Origin: Bacillota bacterium
Lineage (GTDB): Bacteria > Bacillota_A > Clostridia > Lachnospirales > Lachnospiraceae
Reading direction: 5' to 3'
Assembly (NCBI GenBank): GCA_023407175.1
Contig: JAEYMU010000030.1
Span: 124,001 to 188,000 of the forward strand
DNA length: 64,000 bases
The first letter of the stretch is position 1. The number at the start of each line of letters is the position of its first letter. The position numbers and the translations under genes are program-made. Of the stretch, positions 53,798 to 61,895 are shown one piece after another. Below the pieces are notes generated by a model that was not told where the DNA came from, did not search any database, and saw only the letters and a program-made list of their open reading frames with translations.

Positions 53798-54136
53798 TTA
53801 CTTCGCAGTACTTGTAGTACCGGTCGTACCTGTTGTTCCGGTGGTTCCTGTTGTAGTTCCTGTGGTACCTGTTGTTCCCGTCGTACCTGTAGTACCGGTC
53901 GTGCCTGTCGTTCCAGTCGTTCCAGTCGTTCCAGTTGTTCCCGTCGTACCTGTAGTTCCAGTGGTTCCTGTTGTACCCGTTGTAACCTTAGGTGTCGGAG
54001 TCACTGTAGTTGTTGTTGTCGCAGTGTTATTTGTACCAGTTTTTGTTCCCGTCTTTGTATCAGTAGTCGAACATCCAGCAAAAACCAGCGTTGAAATAAA
54101 GCATATACTTATAATTATCGCCAATTTTCTTTTCAT
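53798..54136 (-). CDS. Lipoprotein with a Thr-Gly-Thr repeat stalk
   Basis: A 112-residue exported lipoprotein: signal MKRKLAIIISICFISTLVFA and lipobox VFAGC with lipidated Cys22. A Thr-rich linker leads into 18 GTT tripeptides with one extra Thr, then STAK. There is no folded domain, so it is probably a surface stalk or a target of glycosylation (all Thr). The 9-bp DNA repeats behind it may vary in number between strains. The opposite strand is also open over this repeat but has no ribosome binding site and is taken as a shadow. Confidence 0.7.
   Translation of the reverse strand: MKRKLAIIISICFISTLVFAGCSTTDTKTGTKTGTNNTATTTTTVTPTPKVTTGTTGTTGTTGTTGTTGTTGTTGTTGTTGTTGTTGTTGTTGTTTGTTGTTGTTGTTSTAK
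53813..53977 (-). repeat. 9-bp tandem repeat array encoding Gly-Thr-Thr
   Basis: About 18 units of a 9-bp period with third-base variation (GGAACGACT, GGTACTACA, GGAACAACT and similar). Synonymous drift between units suggests selection on the peptide as well as slippage. Confidence 0.85.
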
Positions 54137-54246
54137 GATACTCCTCCTATATAATTTAATATTACATGGATAGTATCTCTCGGTTCCATTGATTTATTCA
54201 TGAATTATTTATGTGCCAGATTTGAAGAAAAAATCAAAATTTTCCT

Positions 54247-55023
54247 TTATTTGAACTCCGTCATATCCCTGCGAAATCGAATCGGAAGGTTGCCTCGCTG
54301 TAATTTGGGATTAATCCGTTCCTTGATGGCAATATTATGAAAAAATATCTTCCATAAATCCCGGTAATCATCCTCTACAAATGATTTTTGTTCCAAACTC
54401 TCCTGCTTAAGCTCCGGAACCTGTGCCAAAATCCACTGGCTGCCTGGAACATGCAAAACTGCCAGCTTGCGCGTCTCGTCATAGATCAGAAAGCGCTCCT
54501 GCGGAAAACGATCTGCAAAATGAGGGGCAATTAAGGTAAGGACATTACTCTTTGGATGAATCACCGATGCCAGCAGGCCGTTCTCCTGCTCGGAAAAACG
54601 GATAAACTCTATAAAATGATATGCTTCCCGTCCCACATACCGATCTACCTTAAAAGCCTTATTCACTATCTCATTGCTCAAATGCTCCGTTATTCCCCTT
54701 CCGACGGAAAAGCCCAGAATTAAAAAACGGTAAATCAAATCCGCCTTTCCCAGATAATCAGACAGGGCAACCCTGCAGCACATCTCATATACTTCTCCGG
54801 AAATCTTTGATTTAATGGAAGCGGATACCTTTGAGGCTAATTCTAAATCCGTATCCACCTTAATATATTCAGAGAATAATTCAATATTATGATATTCATT
54901 ACCTTCGCTTTTTTCTTCGATCTTAATATTAGCATGTCCGTATCTTGAGCTCCAAGCCAGGTAAATTGCGGTAAATATCCCATCAATACTGTTATCACAA
55001 AGATAGATATGCTTTGTATCCAT
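54247..55023 (-). CDS. TIGR03915-family putative DNA repair protein
   Basis: A 258-residue protein that begins MDTKHIYLCDNSIDGIFTAI and continues YLAWSSRYGHANIKIEE. It has the pattern of the family always paired with the TIGR03916 radical SAM protein, thought to act in DNA modification or repair. The C-terminal part (LIYDETRKLAVLHVPG, QWILAQVPEL, DLWKIFFHNIAIKERINPKL) fits the same family. I use the second ATG, since GGGAG lies seven bases upstream. It follows the radical SAM gene by 93 bp with two short hairpins between. Confidence 0.88.
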   Translation of the reverse strand: MDTKHIYLCDNSIDGIFTAIYLAWSSRYGHANIKIEEKSEGNEYHNIELFSEYIKVDTDLELASKVSASIKSKISGEVYEMCCRVALSDYLGKADLIYRFLILGFSVGRGITEHLSNEIVNKAFKVDRYVGREAYHFIEFIRFSEQENGLLASVIHPKSNVLTLIAPHFADRFPQERFLIYDETRKLAVLHVPGSQWILAQVPELKQESLEQKSFVEDDYRDLWKIFFHNIAIKERINPKLQRGNLPIRFRRDMTEFK

Positions 55024-55039
55024 AATTATACTCCCGCAT

Positions 55040-55100
55040 ATCACAAGTAAGCTTGTGATATTGCTTCAATAAATAGTTTGAAAGTGACTTTCTTTCAAAC
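55040..55100 (-). other. Two small perfect hairpins between the DNA-repair genes
   Basis: ATCACAAG/CTTGTGAT (4-nt loop) and GTTTGAAAG/CTTTCAAAC (7-nt loop) lie next to each other in the intercistronic gap. They may be RNA processing or stability elements; neither is followed by a T-tract. Confidence 0.45.
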
Positions 55101-55116
55101 TTCACTCCCAGCTTCT

Positions 55117-56559
55117 TCAAAGACCGGCAATTTTTGGAACATTATTAAACCCAGACTGAAAATTCACATCGTCAAATAAGGATAGCTGCCGGTAAGTAAT
55201 ATCCTTGTCTATGCCAAGCGGCGGCTGATCCTTAAGGGCAACCAGCTGTCTGGTTATAAAATCTTCCTCTATTTTGATCGGATACATCATTCTGCCTTTA
55301 CAGGTGATGAAGTATATGGCTCTTTTCAAAACAATTCCCATTCTTTTTAGATCCTGGAAATCCAATGGGGCGCTCTTTCTTGCCATAATAATGCGGTTTG
55401 CCGAGTTTGTCCCAATTCCGGGCACTCGAAGCAGGGTATTATAATCCGCACGGTTTACCTCCACAGGAAAGCATTCCAGATGCCGTAATGCCCAGTCACA
55501 TTTGGGGTCCATCAAGACATTGAAATTCGGACGCTTTTCATCCAGCAGCTCCGTCGTTGTAAATCCATAAAAGCGGAGTAAAAAATCCGCCTGATATAAA
55601 CGATGCTCCCGAAGCAGCGGCGGTCCCTCCAGTGTGGAGGGCAGTCTGCTGTCCTGGTTTATATTCATAAAGGCTGAATAAAAAACCCGTTTCAGATCGA
55701 AATTATCATACAGCGCTTCCGCCACTGACATAATCTGATAATCACTCTCCGGAGTCGCACCGATAATGAGCTGAGTACTCTGGCCAGCCGGCACAAAGTA
55801 TCTCTTTTCCTTTTTCTTGACGGGTGCGAGGGGTGCGGCGGTATGTGTGGCAATGATCTCCTTCATATCCTGGTCGGCGCCACCTGTGATCATGGCGGGC
55901 ATTGCAGCCTGCTTAAAATCAGGCAGGCCCAGAAACTCCCGGTGATTTTGCCTGCCAAGCTGAATCTGCCGAATCGGCTTTAAGATATTCTTACGGTTCT
56001 TATGAGGAGCCAAATCCCTTAAGCTTTCGGCTGTTGGCAGCTCAAGATTAACGCTCATACGGTCGGTATACCATCCAAGGAGCTCAATCAGCGCCGGGTC
56101 CGCACCCGGAATCGCCTTGCAATGGATATAGCCATTGAAGCGGTGTACCTCCCGAAGCAGCCTTAAAGCCTCCAGAATCAGCTCCATCGTATGATTGGGA
56201 CTGACCAAAATACCGGAGCTTAAAAATAAGCCCTCGATATAATTCCTACGGTAAAATTCCATCGTAAGTTCACTGATTTCCTGTGGAGTAAAGGAGGCTC
56301 TGACAACATCATTGGAGGAACGGTTAATGCAGTATTTACAGTCATAGATGCATTCATTGGTATATAAAACCTTAAGCAGTGAGATGCATCTGCCGTCCGC
56401 AGAAAAACTATGACAGATACCGCAGGCCATACTGTTACCCATACTGGTTCCGTTCCCCTTACGGTCAACACCGCTGGAGGTGCAGGCAACATCATACTTC
56501 GCGGCATCAGACAGTATCTCCAGCTTTTTCTGTACTGTCAGGTTTTCCTGAATTACCAT
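55117..56559 (-). CDS. TIGR03916-family radical SAM protein (putative DNA modification/repair)
   Basis: A 480-residue radical SAM enzyme. The cluster-binding CxxxCxxC is Cys70/Cys74/Cys77 (ECIYDCKYC). An additional cysteine group sits before it (MACGICHS). The C-terminal part has a helix-hairpin-helix (RVPGIGTNSANRIIMARKS), fitting a DNA-binding role. It pairs with the TIGR03915 gene that follows, as in many Clostridia. Substrate unknown. GGGAG lies 8 bases before the ATG. Confidence 0.93.
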   Translation of the reverse strand: MVIQENLTVQKKLEILSDAAKYDVACTSSGVDRKGNGTSMGNSMACGICHSFSADGRCISLLKVLYTNECIYDCKYCINRSSNDVVRASFTPQEISELTMEFYRRNYIEGLFLSSGILVSPNHTMELILEALRLLREVHRFNGYIHCKAIPGADPALIELLGWYTDRMSVNLELPTAESLRDLAPHKNRKNILKPIRQIQLGRQNHREFLGLPDFKQAAMPAMITGGADQDMKEIIATHTAAPLAPVKKKEKRYFVPAGQSTQLIIGATPESDYQIMSVAEALYDNFDLKRVFYSAFMNINQDSRLPSTLEGPPLLREHRLYQADFLLRFYGFTTTELLDEKRPNFNVLMDPKCDWALRHLECFPVEVNRADYNTLLRVPGIGTNSANRIIMARKSAPLDFQDLKRMGIVLKRAIYFITCKGRMMYPIKIEEDFITRQLVALKDQPPLGIDKDITYRQLSLFDDVNFQSGFNNVPKIAGL

Positions 56560-56622
56560 AGTTTATTCTCCCATTAGCAAACATTTGTTCTGTATTAATA
56601 TTATCAAAATGCTTTGCTAAAG

Positions 56623-57795
56623 TCAATAGCTTTGCTGTCTTTTTCTTTTACTAACCACCAGTGCAATTGATATGAAAGCAATCATAAAACCAATTTGGAT
56701 CGCCATACAGCCAAGGGCCTCCGATATCTTATTCCACTCAAAGGAGGTAATCGCACCCAGGGAATTGTTTGCCCTTACATACCAGTAGGCAGGCGTAATA
56801 CTGGCTGCCTTTAATACATTGCTGCCAAGATATTGCTGTGGCACATAAATTCCGCTGATAAATGAAACACCAACCGATATCGCTGTAGAAATTGCCGCTA
56901 TAGCCTTCCGGCTGTTTACCATAATACCGATCAAATAGCTGGCGCTAAGTACCGTGAGTGCAAATACTACCGCATTCAGCCAAATCAAAAGCAGATTACC
57001 GTTAATTTCATGGCTTTTATTCATCAGAAAGCCTGCTACTATGAATAACAGCAGATAGCTGAGAATATATCCCACATTGGCAAGAATCAACTGCAAATTG
57101 AACCTCCGATAGCTAACTGGTGAAGCATTATGTCTTCTTCGTATATCCAACCCGTTAAAATAAAACATAATCATACTGATTATCATGATAGAAGCTGCAA
57201 TTATGATATATCCAAGGAAATTAAAATAGGCAACATTAAATTCATTGGCGTATGCGGTTATACTTTTAGTCTGCACCTCCATAACCGTATTGGCTTTCTT
57301 TGTCAGGTTTTTTTCCAGGCTAACCGTCAATTCCTCCGGGCTGATGGACGGAACATGGCTTAAGTACACCCTTGCCAGATTTAAATAATTATCGATTGCT
57401 GTATCAATCGACATGGATTCCGTCGAGTTCGGTACGGTTTGCTTTTCCAGCTTCACTGTTCCTTCCTTTAGGAAGTCTTCTGAAAAACCCTTGGGTATGG
57501 TCAGAACATAGCGTATTTCGCCAAAAAACAGGGCATCCTTTATCGCAGCTTCGTCCTTTCCCGGCTCAACTACCGTTATATAATTTGTAAGATAATCGAT
57601 GAAGCCGTCCACAAAAGTACTGTCCCCGTCTTCATTAATAATCATTGCCTTAACCTTGCTGACTTCAAAGGCATCTGTTCCGATATCCTCGCTGACTGTC
57701 AGAATATAGAACAGGCCGATAAACAATACTGCATAAATTAGTATTGACGTTTTCAGTTTATATAATATCTTAAAATAAATTTTAAATGCTGGCAT
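56623..57795 (-). CDS. ABC-2-type transporter permease, second subunit
   Basis: A 390-residue ABC-2 permease. One N-terminal span (ILIYAVLFIGLFYILTV), a large external domain (about 50-200), then five spans (GYIIIAASIMIISMIMFYF, YILSYLLLFIVAGFL and others, ending IQIGFMIAFISIALVV). I start at MPAFKIYFK, with AGGAGG seven bases upstream. This overlaps the end of the first permease gene by 14 bases, so they are coupled. With the ATPase it forms an exporter, perhaps of a peptide, lipid or drug. Confidence 0.88.
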   Translation of the reverse strand: MPAFKIYFKILYKLKTSILIYAVLFIGLFYILTVSEDIGTDAFEVSKVKAMIINEDGDSTFVDGFIDYLTNYITVVEPGKDEAAIKDALFFGEIRYVLTIPKGFSEDFLKEGTVKLEKQTVPNSTESMSIDTAIDNYLNLARVYLSHVPSISPEELTVSLEKNLTKKANTVMEVQTKSITAYANEFNVAYFNFLGYIIIAASIMIISMIMFYFNGLDIRRRHNASPVSYRRFNLQLILANVGYILSYLLLFIVAGFLMNKSHEINGNLLLIWLNAVVFALTVLSASYLIGIMVNSRKAIAAISTAISVGVSFISGIYVPQQYLGSNVLKAASITPAYWYVRANNSLGAITSFEWNKISEALGCMAIQIGFMIAFISIALVVSKRKRQQSY

Positions 57796-58915
57796 AATTC
57801 TTCCTCCTGATTCCCATATAGGATGCAACACACAACAGAACCGTAAAAACACAAAGAATGGCTGCATCCAGATAAAAACGGTTATAGGTATCATAATAAT
57901 AGAGGCTGTACATTGCATCGGCGATCAAATTTACCGGATTAAGGTATCCCAGAATCGGAAGCTTCTCCATAACAATATACTTCATCTGATAAGACATCAT
58001 TCCTGCGAGAAAGGCACCCACCAGAACTACAAAGGTAAGGATTGCCTCCTTTGTTTCAGTCTTTTTTCTGACCCATACGCCGACACAGGCACCCAGCGCA
58101 ACTCCGCATAAGGAGCCAAGCAGGCAAATACCAAAAAGGTAGGCCAGATTATCGCCAAAATTGATCCGAATGATGTAATACATATATAAGAACAGCAGAA
58201 TGATACTAATGATATGTGCCGTAAATGCCGCCAGAAGATTACTGAAAAACAGCTTCATTTTATTCATGGGTGAGACATTCAGCCGCGCGCCGCGGTGGGA
58301 CAGGTCGGCCTGAATATTGACTACCTCGTCCAGCCCCCAGTTGGCAGCAAAAATACAGGTATAGGCGAGTAACGCATAGAAATAAACCAGAAGAGACTGA
58401 GGTTTATTTTTCGCCTTTGCTTCTTCTACAAATTCAGACCTTTGCATCAGGTCATCCAGCAGTCCCTCCTGAAGAGCCTTCGGGTTTTCCTTAAGAATTC
58501 CTGCGACAGCATCCGAAGCCTGAAGGTAATTATCCAGGAAGGATTTGATAATTGTAGCATTCAAGGATTTTGCCTTCACATGAAGCTCGGGATTTTCACT
58601 GCCAACGATATAGGCTTCAATTTCTCCATTCTCCAGAAGCTTTCCTGCTTCCTCCGCACTGCAATACTCCACATTAAACATCGGTTGTTCCTCATTTATT
58701 TTCGTGGCGCTTAAAACCTCACCAAGAGCATCCTCCTTATCCCCCTGACTATCATAGGCAATAGAAACCGTCTTAAAATCCTCCACCTTCCACAGATTGT
58801 TGCAGGCGAAATAAAGACAGGAGGCCATCATAATCGGGAACAGGTAACACCAGAACATGTTCCCTTTATTACGAAACAGGCATTTTAATCTTGTTTTATA
58901 TAATAATAGTGTCAT
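57782..58915 (-). CDS. ABC-2-type transporter permease, first subunit
   Basis: A 377-residue ABC-2 permease: first span NMFWCYLFPIMMASCLYFAC, external domain to about residue 180, then spans (FYALLAYTCIFAANWGL, AFTAHIISIILLFLYMYY, YLFGICLLGSLCGVALGACV). The coding start MTLLLYKTR has GGAGG five bases upstream. A second ATG immediately before is too close to the site. Paralogous in shape to the next permease, giving a heterodimer. Confidence 0.88.
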   Translation of the reverse strand: MTLLLYKTRLKCLFRNKGNMFWCYLFPIMMASCLYFACNNLWKVEDFKTVSIAYDSQGDKEDALGEVLSATKINEEQPMFNVEYCSAEEAGKLLENGEIEAYIVGSENPELHVKAKSLNATIIKSFLDNYLQASDAVAGILKENPKALQEGLLDDLMQRSEFVEEAKAKNKPQSLLVYFYALLAYTCIFAANWGLDEVVNIQADLSHRGARLNVSPMNKMKLFFSNLLAAFTAHIISIILLFLYMYYIIRINFGDNLAYLFGICLLGSLCGVALGACVGVWVRKKTETKEAILTFVVLVGAFLAGMMSYQMKYIVMEKLPILGYLNPVNLIADAMYSLYYYDTYNRFYLDAAILCVFTVLLCVASYMGIRRKNYASI

Positions 58916-58959
58916 CATATCCTCCATATTTGCTCATTTCTATCATAAGACAATGTAGC

Positions 58960-59892
58960 TTAATCCCTTAATTCCTTCCCGGTAATCTCCAGGAATACGT
59001 CATTGAGTGTCGGCTGCTCTGTAATTACCCTGCCAAAATTTATTTCCCTCTGACTCATAAAGTCCAGAATAGTAACCAGATTATTCTTCCCTCTGCCGGA
59101 CTTAATCACAAGCAGATTATCCTGGTGCTCTACCGAATAAACTCCGGGGAGCTTCCTTAATTCATCCAGATATTCGTCCGTAATTGCATAGACCTCCAGG
59201 CTGATCTTCTCACCGATGGAGATCATCGATTTCAGCTCCTCCTTGGTACCCTTGGCAATTACCCTGCCTTTATCAATAATTGCAATATTAGTACAAAGCT
59301 GCTCGACCTCCTCCATATAATGGGAGGTATAAATAATCGTTGCCCCATCCTCGTTAAGCTTTTTGATGCCCTCCAGTATCCGGTTACGGCTCTGAGGGTC
59401 TACAGCGACGGTCGGCTCATCCAGAATAATGAGCCTGGGCTTGTGGACAATACCGCAGGCAATATTCAATCTTCGAAGCAAGCCGCCGCTTAATTTCTTG
59501 GGGTAGAATTTCTGGAAGTCCTCCAGTGCAACAAATTCGATAGCTTCCTTGGTCAGGCGTTTTACCTCTGCCCTATCTTTAATATACAAACTGCAGAAAT
59601 AGGAAATATTCTCATATACCGTCAGTTCATCAAACACCGCCACATTCTGCATGATAATACCGATATCCTTCTTGATATTGTAGGCATTCGGACTCATCGG
59701 CTTATCAAAGATACGAATGCTTCCCTTGTCGTATTTTAAGAGAGCGAGCATACAATTGATGGCCGTTGTCTTGCCGGAGCCATTCGGTCCGAGCAGCCCG
59801 AAGATCTCTCCCTCCGCTACCTCCAAATCAAGATAATCCAGCGCCACCAATTTATCATAGCGCTTTACCAAACCTTCCACACTTACTACCAT
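58960..59892 (-). CDS. ABC transporter ATP-binding protein
   Basis: A 310-residue ATPase of the drug/lipid exporter (CcmA/DrrA-like) type. Walker A GPNGSGKTT is near residue 36, the signature LSGGLLRRLNIA near 140 (Leu where Gln is usual), and Walker B LIILDEPTVAVD, with H-switch TSHYMEE. The C-terminal part is the extra DrrA-like domain. It heads the three-gene exporter operon. Its ribosome binding site can pair with upstream copies of AATCCTCC. Confidence 0.92.
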   Translation of the reverse strand: MVVSVEGLVKRYDKLVALDYLDLEVAEGEIFGLLGPNGSGKTTAINCMLALLKYDKGSIRIFDKPMSPNAYNIKKDIGIIMQNVAVFDELTVYENISYFCSLYIKDRAEVKRLTKEAIEFVALEDFQKFYPKKLSGGLLRRLNIACGIVHKPRLIILDEPTVAVDPQSRNRILEGIKKLNEDGATIIYTSHYMEEVEQLCTNIAIIDKGRVIAKGTKEELKSMISIGEKISLEVYAITDEYLDELRKLPGVYSVEHQDNLLVIKSGRGKNNLVTILDFMSQREINFGRVITEQPTLNDVFLEITGKELRD

Positions 59893-59898
59893 ATTTCC

Positions 59899-59965
59899 AA
59901 TCCTCCTTGATTTTTAGGAGGATTTTCCCTCCCTTGATTTTTAGGAGGATTTCTCCTCCTCATTT
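59899..59965 (-). promoter_or_regulatory. Tandem SD/anti-SD repeats in the exporter leader
   Basis: On the minus strand a 26-27 bp unit occurs twice: a G-rich GGAGG-like block, then AATCCTCC, then TAAAAATCAA. A third GGAGGATT follows, and this is the real ribosome binding site, 9 bases before the ATG. Each AATCCTCC can pair with the next GGAGG. The layout favours translational control or repeat-length variation. Confidence 0.65.
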
Positions 59966-60074
59966 CAGTTTCATCGATCTTGATCCTACTATACAAAATC
60001 CGAAGCCGGATTACCAGTGAACAGCGTCACGATGTAGAATGACATTTGTCATGCTAGAAGGCTTCGGATAAAAT

Positions 60075-60116
60075 AAAAAGAACGCATCACATAATCTGCA
60101 TTATGCGGATGCGTCC
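60075..60116 (-). terminator. Terminator of the PfkB gene
   Basis: On the minus strand ACGCATC/GATGCGT with inner ATAAT/ATTAT, then TCTTTTTATTTT. An outer CTTCGG/CCGAAG pair can extend it. Confidence 0.85.
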
Positions 60117-60159
60117 CGAAGATCTCAAAAGCCAATTATCTAATTGATATCATACCCTG

Positions 60160-61086
60160 TTACCATATCTTATCCATCTTAAAATCTATATTCTCATAAA
60201 GGTTATTAACCTCCGTTTCCGAAAGAAAGCCATTGGCTGCTCCGGTTTCACCGATTTTATAGGAGGCAAACAGCTGCGCCCTTTTCAGTGCCTCCAGCGG
60301 ATTGCCGTCCTTTGCATAGTAATGAATAAACGCACTGAATAATGCATCCCCGGCTCCGACGGTATTCACCACCCTGCGGGTATATACCGCGTCCATATGA
60401 TACAGTGCATCTTCCTCCCGCACATAAATCATAGCCCCTCGACTTCCCTGTCCAAGGACGATAATCTTACTGTTATAGGAACTCTTTAATTTCATCAGAA
60501 ACTTCTCCGGTGCGCCAGTCAGTCCCTCGTCACTTAAGAATATGATATCCGCGTACTCCATAAATTCTTGGTTATAGCTGTCATTGATGTTATCTAAAAC
60601 ATGCAGGTCGGTAGCAATCATAATATTTTTATTCCTTGCCAGGGGCAATAGCGAGCGGGCAAAATTAATATTACAGATTACTGCGACTTTACCATGCTCA
60701 AACAATTCATTTAATGCCTCATCCTTATAAACCCTGTCCTGGATATCCTTCAAATCACAATAAATCTCCCTCCGGCCCTCTGCATCATATAAGACAACCG
60801 ACTGGGATGTAGCGGAAAGTTCCTTTTTTAAATATTTACTGCTTAAGCCCAAATCCTGAAATACCTTTTCAATATAGGCAGCTTCCTTATCCTCACCAAG
60901 CAGGGAGACAGCTTCCACCGTTTCACCCAGCTTATTGAGGGCACTTGTAATATTAAATGCAACTCCGGAAATCTCGGTTTTGATACCATGGAACGGATAA
61001 TCAATCGGAAAATATTCGATTGGAAAGCCCTTTATTCTCACCGTTGTTTCAAGATTGATCAAACCTGCCACTATAATTGTATTCAT
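60160..61086 (-). CDS. PfkB-family carbohydrate kinase
   Basis: A 308-residue ribokinase-fold sugar kinase. The first strand VAGLINLETTVRIKGFP, the GVAFNITSALNKLG sugar-binding region and the C-terminal signature VNTVGAGDALFSAF (catalytic Asp) are intact. Substrate could be ribose, fructose or another sugar or nucleoside; the family name cannot settle it. GGGAGAGG is close to the ATG. It is followed by its own terminator and preceded by a palindrome that separates it from the starch genes. Confidence 0.9.
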   Translation of the reverse strand: MNTIIVAGLINLETTVRIKGFPIEYFPIDYPFHGIKTEISGVAFNITSALNKLGETVEAVSLLGEDKEAAYIEKVFQDLGLSSKYLKKELSATSQSVVLYDAEGRREIYCDLKDIQDRVYKDEALNELFEHGKVAVICNINFARSLLPLARNKNIMIATDLHVLDNINDSYNQEFMEYADIIFLSDEGLTGAPEKFLMKLKSSYNSKIIVLGQGSRGAMIYVREEDALYHMDAVYTRRVVNTVGAGDALFSAFIHYYAKDGNPLEALKRAQLFASYKIGETGAANGFLSETEVNNLYENIDFKMDKIW

Positions 61087-61140
61087 ACCTCTCCCTCATT
61101 TCTGCTACTGAGAGTGCTCCTACTTATTGTTTCTCATGAG

Positions 61141-61191
61141 ACAGTGGAATAGGGCTTATTCCGTCTCCCTGGATAAGCCCTATTCCACTGT
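61141..61191. terminator. Long hairpin between the starch-binding and kinase genes
   Basis: ACAGTGGAATAGGGCTTAT and ATAAGCCCTATTCCACTGT form a perfect 19-bp stem with a 13-nt loop. T residues follow on the plus strand (TATTTTAC) rather than the minus strand. It probably ends the starch-binding transcript even so. Confidence 0.75.
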
Positions 61192-61229
61192 TATTTTACA
61201 TGATTATAACGATATGTGTAGCCCATTCA

Positions 61230-61841
61230 TTAATTGTTTACTGTGCTTCCCTTTTTTCTTACAATGAGCATTGCTGAAGCTGACAGGGCTGCAAGGCTGA
61301 ATAATACTGCTGCAGGAACTCCTGTTTCTCCGGTCCCCGGTGCATCTGTCGAAGCAGCTGTATCCTCTGTGGCAGCTGCAGTCTCTTCTGTGGTGGTTTC
61401 CGTAGCTGCTACTGCCGTCGGCCATCCATCTTCTGCTGCTGTATATAAGACTGCTTCATTAGTAGAAGCGCCCATATCATTTGCTTCTCCTTCACCGCCG
61501 ATTACAACCCATATTTCTCCGGAATCTACGGCTACATCATTCACATTGCTGGATTGGGGTGAGCCACCTGCTGCACTGAATACCAGATTTAACGGAACCT
61601 CTGTCTCAATGGTGTAGGTATACCAGCCGTCGCCTTCTTCTGTCATGGCAGTTCCCGGCCATACGCCTGCTGTTTCACCTTTATCTCCCCAATTGTACAC
61701 ATTCATACTTCCCCAACTCTGACCATCCTTTGCATGAATCACAATCTTGCTGGTTGCTGCAAACGCTGTAGAAACATACATTGCTGACAACAATACTGCC
61801 GTAAAAAAGATCACTGCCGATTTTCTTAAAATGCTTTTCAT
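61230..61841 (-). CDS. Secreted starch-binding (CBM26-like) protein with sortase-like tail
   Basis: A 203-residue surface protein. A signal peptide (about 1-29, ending STAFAA) is followed by one CBM26-type starch-binding module: KIVIHAKDGQSWGSMNVYNW, VWPGTAMTEEGDGWYTYTI, LNLVFSAAGGSPQSSNVND. A Thr/Ala/Glu-rich linker and the tail PGTGETG, hydrophobic span and KK end look like a variant cell-wall sorting signal. No catalytic domain, so it would hold starch or glycogen at the cell surface for the nearby GH13 enzyme and sugar importer. AGGAGAGG lies ahead of the ATG. Confidence 0.82.
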   Translation of the reverse strand: MKSILRKSAVIFFTAVLLSAMYVSTAFAATSKIVIHAKDGQSWGSMNVYNWGDKGETAGVWPGTAMTEEGDGWYTYTIETEVPLNLVFSAAGGSPQSSNVNDVAVDSGEIWVVIGGEGEANDMGASTNEAVLYTAAEDGWPTAVAATETTTEETAAATEDTAASTDAPGTGETGVPAAVLFSLAALSASAMLIVRKKGSTVNN

Positions 61842-61895
61842 AAATATTACCTCTCCTTTTTTTTATTTTACAAGAGAACACTATGTTCCCCTGTT

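Noticed and set aside
53813..53977. Array that could be mistaken for a CRISPR
   Set aside because: Units are 9 bp and contiguous, with no spacers, and lie inside a lipoprotein gene.
53841..54173. Plus-strand frame of 110 codons with Val-Val-Pro repeats
   Set aside because: It is the complement of the GGT-Thr repeat array. It has no ribosome binding site or signal peptide, while the minus-strand frame has a classic lipoprotein signal.
56220..56507. Minus-strand frame of 95 codons inside the radical SAM gene
   Set aside because: It is in another frame of a gene with clear family motifs and has no start signals.
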